A stretch of 9,270 bases of DNA, from assembly GCA_905192625.1 (NCBI GenBank), contig CAJJLI010000047.1, forward strand, positions 1 through 9,270, written 5' to 3'. A program made the position numbers and the translations under genes. This document shows, one piece after another, positions 1-5,570 of this stretch. Positions within the stretch are counted from its first letter, which is position 1, and each line of letters begins with the position of its first letter. Under the pieces are notes generated by a model. It was given only the letters and a program-made list of their open reading frames with translations, was not told where the DNA came from and made no database searches. This DNA comes from an uncultured Clostridium sp. GTDB lineage: Bacteria > Bacillota > Clostridia > Lachnospirales > Lachnospiraceae.

Positions 1-1050
1 ACGGATCATCCATGTCTTCATATTAAACCGGTTGCTGAATTAGAGAAAAAAGGCTACTTAAGAGTAAATACCGAAATTTATGGTGGACCTATTTTAAATA
101 CATGGCTTGATCGTCAGCTTTCTATTGCAGGTGTTGTAGCACTTAAAACAGAAAAAGTATTTGAGCCAAAATTAGAATATATTGATATGAAGCGTCCAGT
201 TTTAACAATACCAAATCTAGCAATTCATATGAATCGTGAAGTAAATAAGGGAGTTGAGTTAACAAAACAAAATGACATGATTCCTTTACTTGGTATGATA
301 AATGAAGAACTAAATACAGATTCTTATTTTATAGATTTTTTAGCAAAAGAATTAAATGTAGAGAAAGATACTATTCTTGATTTTGATTTATATATTTATT
401 GCTGTGAAGATGGTTCACTCATTGGTATGAATGAAGAATTTATCTCCTGCCCACGTCTTGATAATCTAACTTCTTGCTATGCTTTAACGAAATCTATTAT
501 GAATAAAAGCAGAGAAGATGGAATTAATTTAATTGCACTTTATGATAACGAAGAGATAGGTAGTTTGACAAAACAAGGAGCAGATTCTGCATTACTTTCC
601 ATGTTATTATCAAAGATATATTCATCTTTGGGATTTGATGAAATCTCATTACAACAATCTATATTAAGTAGCTTTTTACTTTCAGTTGACGTAGCGCACG
701 CCCTTCATCCAAATCGTGGTGATAAGTATGACGAGAAAAACTACTCAAGATTAAATGAAGGTATAACAATTAAAATTAATAGCAATCAAAGATATACGTT
801 TGATACAGAAGCAGTCGCTATTGTGCAGCAGATTTGTGAAAAAGAAAATGTAAAATACAAGAAATATGTAAATCATTCCGACATGGTTGGTGGAGGAACT
901 TTAGGACCTATGATTTCTTCCTGGTTGCCGATGAAAACAGTAGATCTAGGGATACCTCTTCTTGCAATGCACTCTGCTAGGGAGTTAATGGGAGTGGAAG
1001 ATCAACTTCATTTGGAGCACTTAGTAACAGCATTTTTTGAAATCCAGTAA
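1..1050 (+). CDS. apeB: M18 family aminopeptidase (aspartyl aminopeptidase-like), 5' truncated by window
   Basis: A cytosolic zinc aminopeptidase of family M18, which removes N-terminal (often acidic) residues from peptides and forms large oligomers. The reading frame is open from base 1, giving 349 visible residues of the usual 420-450. The ATG at 187 is internal, because the codons before it already encode conserved family sequence (TDHPC, then IYGGPILNTWLDR). The first metal-ligand His, expected just before TD, lies outside the window. The other expected ligands are present, counted from the first visible codon: D154 in CPRLDNL, the E184-E185 pair in YDNEEIGS, D230 in SVDVAHALHPN and H324 in MHSARE. 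The GGGTLGP motif and the C-terminal VDLGIPLLAMHSARE block are intact, so the enzyme looks functional. It ends with TAA; no convincing terminator follows within 70 bases. Family assignment is sure; preference for acidic residues is inferred from the family. Confidence 0.93.
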   Translation, partial: TDHPCLHIKPVAELEKKGYLRVNTEIYGGPILNTWLDRQLSIAGVVALKTEKVFEPKLEYIDMKRPVLTIPNLAIHMNREVNKGVELTKQNDMIPLLGMINEELNTDSYFIDFLAKELNVEKDTILDFDLYIYCCEDGSLIGMNEEFISCPRLDNLTSCYALTKSIMNKSREDGINLIALYDNEEIGSLTKQGADSALLSMLLSKIYSSLGFDEISLQQSILSSFLLSVDVAHALHPNRGDKYDEKNYSRLNEGITIKINSNQRYTFDTEAVAIVQQICEKENVKYKKYVNHSDMVGGGTLGPMISSWLPMKTVDLGIPLLAMHSARELMGVEDQLHLEHLVTAFFEIQ

Positions 1051-1121
1051 TAGAAATTTAGTTAGAACAAACTACTATATATAGAAAAGTAACAAAAAAA
1101 TGTTTCAAAACAATAATTCTC

Positions 1122-1150
1122 TTGACATATATCACAAAATTTGATATTCT
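1122..1150 (+). promoter_or_regulatory. sigma-A promoter ahead of structured RNA region
   Basis: The -35 box TTGACA (1122-1127) is a perfect match. It is separated by exactly 17 bases from the -10 box TATTCT (1145-1150). Transcription should start near 1156-1158, about 900 bases before metG and with no protein gene immediately downstream. This is the main reason to suspect an RNA gene or an extra-long leader. A 10-base palindrome, TCGATATCGA (1159-1168), lies right at the expected start. Confidence 0.75.
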
Positions 1151-1156
1151 GATAGT

Positions 1157-1516
1157 GGTCGATATCGAGAAGGTATTGTCCGGAGGATGAAGCGTTGGGG
1201 AACGTTTTGAGGGCATATGCATTAAAATAAGATTGTTAGAATCATATACGAGCTGTTTCGGGACAGTAAAACGGGATACATAAATTGGTGCGGGTTTTCA
1301 GTAATTGTATCAGTACGAAGTATATGTAATAGCAATCTTATTTTCTTCCATTGTCAATCTAAGGACAAAAATATGGTTAAAACGGACATCAGACTGTTTC
1401 TTACCATGGAGATTAATTATAGTTACAACAGATATCTTATTCTTAAGACTTAAGGTATGGTAGGAGTTTATTCATATACGATTTTATACGAAAAAATCAT
1501 TGAATAAATAATATTT
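1157..1516 (+). ncRNA. candidate structured non-coding RNA, class not recognised
   Basis: Downstream of a near-consensus promoter lies a stretch without a credible ORF but rich in nested complementary arms. TGTCCG (1177-1182) pairs with CGGACA (1383-1388) and encloses three elements: a hairpin at 1190-1207 (seven pairs, one wobble, GGGG loop); a 12-bp helix 1224-1235/1333-1344 continuing into 1243-1249/1320-1326, with inner hairpins at 1253-1266 and 1275-1280/1306-1311; and a hairpin at about 1348-1376. Beyond this are a 9-bp helix 1399-1407/1457-1465 (one wobble) and a perfect 8-bp helix 1467-1474/1501-1508 followed by a short T run, which could be a weak terminator. The pairings were found by eye and not energy-tested. 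It does not match the signatures I know for 6S RNA, RNase P RNA, tmRNA, SRP RNA or common riboswitches. It could be an independent RNA or an extended leader reading into the metG T-box. The ends are approximate. Confidence 0.45.
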
Positions 1517-1565
1517 TTATGTACACAATATTGTATAATAGGGTTGGTGTGGCAAGGATAATACT

Positions 1566-1594
1566 TTGACAATTATATGCATACATGATATAAT
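1566..1594 (+). promoter_or_regulatory. consensus sigma-A promoter of the metG T-box transcript
   Basis: TTGACA (1566-1571), a 17-base spacer and TATAAT (1589-1594) form a perfect consensus promoter. Transcription should begin near 1600, just before the T-box stem I. Such a strong promoter fits a gene controlled mainly by termination rather than by initiation. Confidence 0.88.
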
Positions 1595-1600
1595 CTGAGA

Positions 1601-1890
1601 AGTTTCATATGAGAATGCGAAGAAGAGAAGAGTAGATATGGAAACTGTTGACAGAGAACCTTGTAATAAATTTTTTATTTGCTGAGAACAAGGAACAGAA
1701 GAACATATTGAAGATGGTCTTGGAGCTTTGTAATTGAGATTTATTCGTAAGTTTAGATTACAACGGAAGCAACCGTTAACATGCTATGCTGTGTTAGCAG
1801 CAGATAAGGTTTTTGCCTTGAGGTAAAAACGAATTAAAGTGGTACCACGGGATATGACTCTCGTCTTTAAATAAGACGGGAGTTTTTTTT
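1601..1890 (+). promoter_or_regulatory. T-box riboswitch leader of metG (Met, AUG specifier)
   Basis: A tRNA-sensing leader: uncharged tRNA-Met pairs with the specifier codon and, through its 3' end, with the T-box, allowing the antiterminator to form and metG to be read. The T-box core AAAGTGGTACCACGG is at 1836-1850. Its UGGU (1840-1843) is complementary to an ACCA tRNA end, that is, discriminator A. Stem I carries the AGAGTAGA specifier-loop motif (about 1629-1636) and a distal GCTGAG element near 1681. The helix ATATG/CATAT (about 1636-1640/1704-1708) places ATG at 1714-1716 in the specifier position, matching the downstream metG. A hairpin AACGG/CCGTT (1762-1766/1773-1777) follows. The T-box itself is certain. 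The specifier call rests on a hand-drawn stem plus agreement with the gene. Confidence 0.93.
1857..1890 (+). terminator. intrinsic terminator of the metG T-box
   Basis: An 11-bp stem (1857-1867 with 1873-1883, one G-U pair), a 5-base loop and a run of eight T (1883-1890). This is the terminator that competes with the antiterminator holding the T-box sequence. Confidence 0.92.
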
Positions 1891-2048
1891 ACTTTATAGA
1901 GAGTAAAAGCACCGAGTGTTTTGTGCTATAAAGCAGTGTTTTATTAGGTGAAAAACGGTCCACGTAGAAGCGTGAAATGCGTATGCGTAGGATACGAAAT
2001 CGATCCCGCGCATGTGTTTATATTATAAGATAAAGCTTAAAGTGCTTT
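1891..2048 (+). other. non-coding stretch between T-box terminator and metG, with GC-richer island
   Basis: This is untranslated leader left after antitermination. A perfect inverted repeat, CTTTATAG (1892-1899) with CTATAAAG (1926-1933), encloses a smaller one, AGCAC/GTGCT (1908-1912/1923-1927). From about 1948 to 2013 the sequence becomes visibly richer in CG steps than its surroundings, with short hairpins CACG/CGTG (1961-1974) and CGTAT/ATACG (1980-1996) and a repeated ATGCGT unit. No ORF or known regulatory motif is seen. It could be a remnant of a dispersed repeat. Confidence 0.4.
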
Positions 2049-2065
2049 AAGGAGGTAATTATTGT

Positions 2066-4057
2066 ATGAGTAGAAAAAAATATTATATGACAACAGCCAT
2101 TGCATACACTTCTGGTAAACCACACATTGGTAACACATACGAGATTGTGTTAGCAGATAGTATAGCAAGATATAAACGTCTAGAAGGTTATGATGTGTTT
2201 TTCCAAACAGGAACTGATGAGCATGGACAAAAAATTGAACAAAAGGCTGCGGAGGCTTCAATTTCTCCAAAAGAGTTTGTGGATGGTGTTGCAAACCAAA
2301 TTAAATCTATCTGGGATTTAATGAATACATCTTACGATAAATTTATTCGTACGACAGATGAATATCATGAAAAGCAAGTTCAAAAGATTTTTAAGAAATT
2401 ATATGATCAAGGTGATATCTATCAAGGCTATTATGAAGGTATGTATTGTACTCCATGTGAATCCTTTTTTACTTCTAGCCAGCTTGTAGATGGAAAATGT
2501 CCTGACTGTGGAAGAGAAGTTCAGCCAGCAAAAGAAGAAGCTTATTTCTTAAAGTTAAGTAATTATACAGAGCGTTTGATAAATCATATAAATACTCATC
2601 CAGAATTCATACAACCGGAATCTAGAAAGAACGAGATGATGAACAATTTCTTGTTACCAGGTTTACAAGATTTATGTGTATCAAGAACTTCTTTTAAATG
2701 GGGAATTCCTGTAGATTTTGATAATAAACATGTAGTATATGTATGGTTAGATGCACTTAGCAATTACATTACAGGAATCGGTTACGATTGCGATGGAAAT
2801 AGTACGGAACAATTTAATACATTATGGCCTGCTGACTTACATTTGATTGGTAAGGATATTTTACGTTTCCATACAATATATTGGCCGATTATGTTAATGG
2901 CACTTGATTTACCTTTACCAAAGCAAGTATTTGGCCATCCTTGGTTATTACAGCAAGACAATACTGCCAAAGACGGTGAAGGGGTAAAAATGAGTAAATC
3001 CCGTGGAAATGTGTTGTATGCAGATGAGTTGGTTGAGTTATTTGGTGTAGATGCTGTTCGTTACTTTGTATTACATGAAATGCCTTTTGATAACGATGGT
3101 GTTATAAGCTGGGAGCTTATTGTGGAACGTCTAAATTCAGATTTAGCAAATACACTAGGTAATTTAGTAAATAGAACAATTTCTATGTCAAACAAGTATT
3201 TTAACGGTATTGTAAACAATGCTCAGGTAGGAGAAGCAGTAGACGAAGAATTAAAAGCAGTATGTACAGCGGTTAGAAATAAAGTGACAGCAAAGATGGA
3301 TCAACTTCGTGTAGCAGATGCAATCAGTGAGATATTTACTATATTTAAACGTTGTAACAAGTATATTGATGAAACAATGCCATGGGCATTAGCAAAAGAG
3401 GAAGATAAAAAAGGTCGTCTTGAAACGGTTCTTTATAACTTAGTAGAAGGTATTTTAATTGGTGCGAATTTGTTACATTCATTTATGCCTGAAACATCTG
3501 AAAAGATCTTTAAGCAGTTAAATGCAAGTGTAAGATCGTATGAACAATTAGATCAATTCGGGTTATATGAATCTGGAACAAAAGTTACTGAAACACCTGA
3601 AATATTATTCGCTAGACTCGATTTAAAAGAAGTACTAGAAAAAGTTCAGGCAAAGGAATCACAAAATCAGACACAAAATGAAAGCAACGAAACAAAGGAG
3701 AATGAAACTGTGATTGATATACCTTTAAAAGATGAAATTACTTATGATGACTTTTCAAAACTTCAATTCCAAGTTGGTGAAATTATTGCTTGTGAAGAAG
3801 TTAAAAAATCCAAAAAGCTTCTTTGCTCTCAAGTTAAGATAGGAAATCAAGTAAAACAAATTGTTTCTGGAATTAAAGCTCATTATACTGCTGAAGAGAT
3901 GGTTGGTAAAAGAGTTATGGTACTTGTTAACTTAAAACCAGCAACATTAGCAGGGATAGTTTCTGAAGGAATGCTTTTATGTGCCGAAAACGAAAATGGT
4001 GAATTAGCGTTGATGGTACCAGAAAAGACAATGCCAAGTGGCGCTGAAATTTGCTAA
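2066..4057 (+). CDS. metG: methionyl-tRNA synthetase with C-terminal tRNA-binding domain
   Basis: Charges tRNA-Met with methionine using ATP in the cytosol; essential for initiation and elongation. At 663 residues it has the normal length for the form with a fused tRNA-binding domain. The class I signature HIGN is at residues 20-23 and KMSKS at 308-312. Four zinc-type cysteines, C128, C131, C145 and C148, form one CxxC...CxxC knuckle in the connective region. The anticodon-binding helical domain follows (about 340-520), then a Gln/Asn/Glu-rich linker (about 528-553) and a Trbp111/EMAPII-like OB-fold (about 560-663), which improves tRNA binding and dimerisation. The start is set by AAGGAGGT at 2049-2056, ten bases ahead of ATG. 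It is controlled by the Met T-box upstream and closed by a terminator about 50 bases after the stop, so it is probably monocistronic. Confidence 0.98.
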   Translation: MSRKKYYMTTAIAYTSGKPHIGNTYEIVLADSIARYKRLEGYDVFFQTGTDEHGQKIEQKAAEASISPKEFVDGVANQIKSIWDLMNTSYDKFIRTTDEYHEKQVQKIFKKLYDQGDIYQGYYEGMYCTPCESFFTSSQLVDGKCPDCGREVQPAKEEAYFLKLSNYTERLINHINTHPEFIQPESRKNEMMNNFLLPGLQDLCVSRTSFKWGIPVDFDNKHVVYVWLDALSNYITGIGYDCDGNSTEQFNTLWPADLHLIGKDILRFHTIYWPIMLMALDLPLPKQVFGHPWLLQQDNTAKDGEGVKMSKSRGNVLYADELVELFGVDAVRYFVLHEMPFDNDGVISWELIVERLNSDLANTLGNLVNRTISMSNKYFNGIVNNAQVGEAVDEELKAVCTAVRNKVTAKMDQLRVADAISEIFTIFKRCNKYIDETMPWALAKEEDKKGRLETVLYNLVEGILIGANLLHSFMPETSEKIFKQLNASVRSYEQLDQFGLYESGTKVTETPEILFARLDLKEVLEKVQAKESQNQTQNESNETKENETVIDIPLKDEITYDDFSKLQFQVGEIIACEEVKKSKKLLCSQVKIGNQVKQIVSGIKAHYTAEEMVGKRVMVLVNLKPATLAGIVSEGMLLCAENENGELALMVPEKTMPSGAEIC

Positions 4058-4108
4058 GAAAGTAGTTACATTGGTACGATAATAAAATTTGAGTATAGTT
4101 AAAGAAAG

Positions 4109-4153
4109 AGGGAATAGAAACGTTTGTTCGAATATGTTTTCTATTCCCTTTTT
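4109..4153 (+). terminator. intrinsic terminator after metG, possibly bidirectional
   Basis: A perfect 12-bp stem, AGGGAATAGAAA (4109-4120) with its complement at 4138-4149, is followed by five T (4149-4153). Read on the minus strand, the same hairpin is followed by a pyrimidine-rich tract, so it may also stop transcription coming from the LacI-type gene. Confidence 0.85.
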
Positions 4154-4179
4154 GAAATTTTAGGAGAGTCCTTGATAAT

Positions 4180-4284
4180 ATGAAAGCTTCCTATAATTTT
4201 AAAATGCACTACGTGCCAAACGGTGTACCTCGCGCAGATGAATATATTGCTTCGCAAAGAACTCTGGCTCTTTTTCTGTGGTAA
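4180..4284 (+). other. doubtful 34-codon ORF within a GC-richer intergenic island
   Basis: An ATG at 4180 opens a 34-residue frame ending in TAA, with AGGAG at 4162-4166 rather far upstream (13 bases). The peptide has no recognisable motif, signal sequence or membrane segment. The middle of the frame (about 4205-4250) is clearly richer in GC and CG steps than neighbouring intergenic DNA. That is more suggestive of an inserted or repeated element than of a conserved peptide. It lies between the metG terminator and the 3' end of the minus-strand regulator gene. I would not call it a gene without homologues. Confidence 0.2.
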
Positions 4285-4314
4285 AAATGCTTTTTTAAAT
4301 TAGAAGTTAAATCC

Positions 4315-5310
4315 CTATTTCTTCATGAACGAAGTTGAGCTACGTTCTATAAACTTGGCACGAAGTAATAATTTGCTTATTGTTACATTATGAATAAGCC
4401 CGTCCAATAAAAGAAATGCACTTTTTCCCAAATCAATTCGATCTTGTCGTACGGTCGTTAGTGGAGGTGTTAATTGACTAGCAATTGGTAAGTCGTCATA
4501 ACCAATTACACTGATATCTTCAGGTACTAAAAGTCCATGCTTGTTTACTTCTGCGATAACACCAGATGCAATTAAATCACTAGCGCATATAATAGCTGTT
4601 GCACCTTGTTCAATAAATTTTGGTACGTGCCATTTTGCACAATCTGGAACATAGTAACCGAAATCAATTAAATCCTCATTTGCTTCTAAATCATTTTCTT
4701 CCATGCTCTGTATAAATGCTTGATGACGTTCGTTAGATACCATTGAATTCTTTGTACCATTTAGAAATGCAATTTTTTCATGGCCAAGGGTTTTTAAGTG
4801 AGCTACGGCTTGAGATATTCCCTCAAAACTGTCTGTACCAACATATCCAACGTGATTATTTCCAGAAACATAATTATCAAGTAGAACCGTAGGAACCGTT
4901 GTTTTTGATAATTGTTTCATCCAGTCATCATGTAGAGTAAAACCAAGTAAAAAGGCTCCACAGAATCCGTTCTTTAGCATGTATGTATCATATTTTTCTT
5001 CCGATTGCATATTAAGATTCATTGGTATAACACTAACGTCCCAATTCCTTTTGGCCGCAGATAATTTAAAACCCATAATTATTTCATAACCAAATTGTTC
5101 AACATTTTCATAATCCATATTTTCAATGAGAATACAAACTTTCTTAGTGCCCTTTGCGCGCATTTTCTTGGAAGAATACCCCATTCCAACAGCTGTTTCT
5201 AGCACAAGCTGTCTCATATCAGCACTTATGTCACTTGCTCCATTGAGTCCTTTAGACACAGTACTAACAGCAATACCTAGTTTATCAGCAATGTCCTTTA
5301 TAGTGGCCAT
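4315..5310 (-). CDS. LacI/GalR-family transcriptional regulator
   Basis: A 331-residue DNA-binding regulator of usual family length. The N-terminal helix-turn-helix (about residues 3-24: IKDIADKLGIAVSTVSKGLNG) is typical of the LacI family. The rest is a periplasmic-binding-protein-like sugar-sensing domain, with the conserved C-terminal blocks ASDLIASGV, EDISVIGYDDLP and LTTVRQD. The hinge region after GY45 reads SSKKMRAKG instead of the usual PNxxARxL, so the leucine that normally wedges into the operator centre appears to be missing. The start is supported by GGAGGG (complement of 5317-5322), six bases before ATG. The gene is divergent from glgP with 260 bases between the starts, and no sugar transporter or hydrolase is adjacent. 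It probably controls glgP and perhaps itself; whether it represses or activates, and its effector, cannot be told from sequence. Confidence 0.92.
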   Translation of the reverse strand: MATIKDIADKLGIAVSTVSKGLNGASDISADMRQLVLETAVGMGYSSKKMRAKGTKKVCILIENMDYENVEQFGYEIIMGFKLSAAKRNWDVSVIPMNLNMQSEEKYDTYMLKNGFCGAFLLGFTLHDDWMKQLSKTTVPTVLLDNYVSGNNHVGYVGTDSFEGISQAVAHLKTLGHEKIAFLNGTKNSMVSNERHQAFIQSMEENDLEANEDLIDFGYYVPDCAKWHVPKFIEQGATAIICASDLIASGVIAEVNKHGLLVPEDISVIGYDDLPIASQLTPPLTTVRQDRIDLGKSAFLLLDGLIHNVTISKLLLRAKFIERSSTSFMKK

Positions 5311-5350
5311 AATCAGCCCTCCAAATATTGTATTTAAGTTTACTATTTAC

Positions 5351-5379
5351 AGTATAAACCGATTTAGGTGCTTTTTCAA
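5351..5379 (-). promoter_or_regulatory. promoter of the LacI-family regulator gene
   Basis: On the minus strand, TTGAAA (complement of 5374-5379), a 17-base spacer and TATACT (complement of 5351-5356) make a good sigma-A promoter. The predicted start is near 5344, about 35 bases before the regulator's ATG. The spacer contains an imperfect dyad (ACC...GGT around 5357-5368) that might be a weak operator. Confidence 0.72.
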
Positions 5380-5472
5380 CTAAAGGATACGAATATGTTA
5401 CTAATTTTACAGGAAGTAATACGAAGAAAAGACTAATTATTGTAAATGATAAAAGGAAATATTAAGATTTAA

Positions 5473-5501
5473 TTGACTAGATATGGAAGAAGTGGTAATA
5501 T
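5473..5501 (+). promoter_or_regulatory. promoter of glgP
   Basis: TTGACT (5473-5478), a 17-base spacer and TAATAT (5496-5501) form a near-consensus sigma-A promoter. The expected start is near 5508, leaving a leader of about 60 bases. A TATAAT at 5550-5555 was not chosen because it would start transcription inside the ribosome binding site. Confidence 0.72.
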
Positions 5502-5510
5502 ATAAATAAG

Positions 5511-5528
5511 TTTCGAAAAGTATCGAAA
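5511..5528. promoter_or_regulatory. candidate operator: inverted repeat TTTCGA-N6-TCGAAA
   Basis: TTTCGA (5511-5516) and TCGAAA (5523-5528) are perfect inverted half-sites around a 6-base centre. They lie at about +4 to +21 relative to the predicted glgP start. The size and position suit a dimeric repressor acting as a roadblock, and the divergent LacI-type protein is the obvious candidate. The centre (AAAGTA) lacks the CG step common in LacI-family operators. Binding is inferred, not shown. Confidence 0.45.
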
Positions 5529-5570
5529 ATATTGCTTGAAAAATTATATTATAATAAGGGAGGATAAAAA

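Noticed and set aside
187..1050. ATG at 187 as the true start of the aminopeptidase
   Set aside because: The same frame is open to base 1 and encodes conserved M18 sequence before this ATG; no ribosome binding site precedes it.
1188..1211. Seven-codon frame starting ATGAAGCG as a leader peptide
   Set aside because: GGAGG abuts the ATG with no spacer, and the segment is better explained as an RNA hairpin.
1157..1516. Assignment as 6S RNA, RNase P RNA, tmRNA or SRP RNA
   Set aside because: The ends do not pair as in 6S RNA, the conserved RNase P and SRP words are absent, and there is no tmRNA tag frame or tRNA-like end.
1534..1539. TATAAT between the RNA candidate and the T-box as a promoter
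   Set aside because: No -35 box at proper spacing; the 1566-1594 promoter is perfect.
2037..2294. Antisense open frame over the start of metG
   Set aside because: It lies opposite strongly conserved metG codons, lacks a ribosome binding site and resembles no family.
2782..2970. Antisense open frame inside metG
   Set aside because: Shadow of the metG coding frame with no supporting signals.
5126..5383. Plus-strand open frame over the start of the LacI-type gene
   Set aside because: It mirrors the helix-turn-helix coding region; the minus-strand frame has clear family motifs and a ribosome binding site.
5550..5555. TATAAT as the glgP -10 box
   Set aside because: Transcription would begin within the ribosome binding site, and no -35 box is present.
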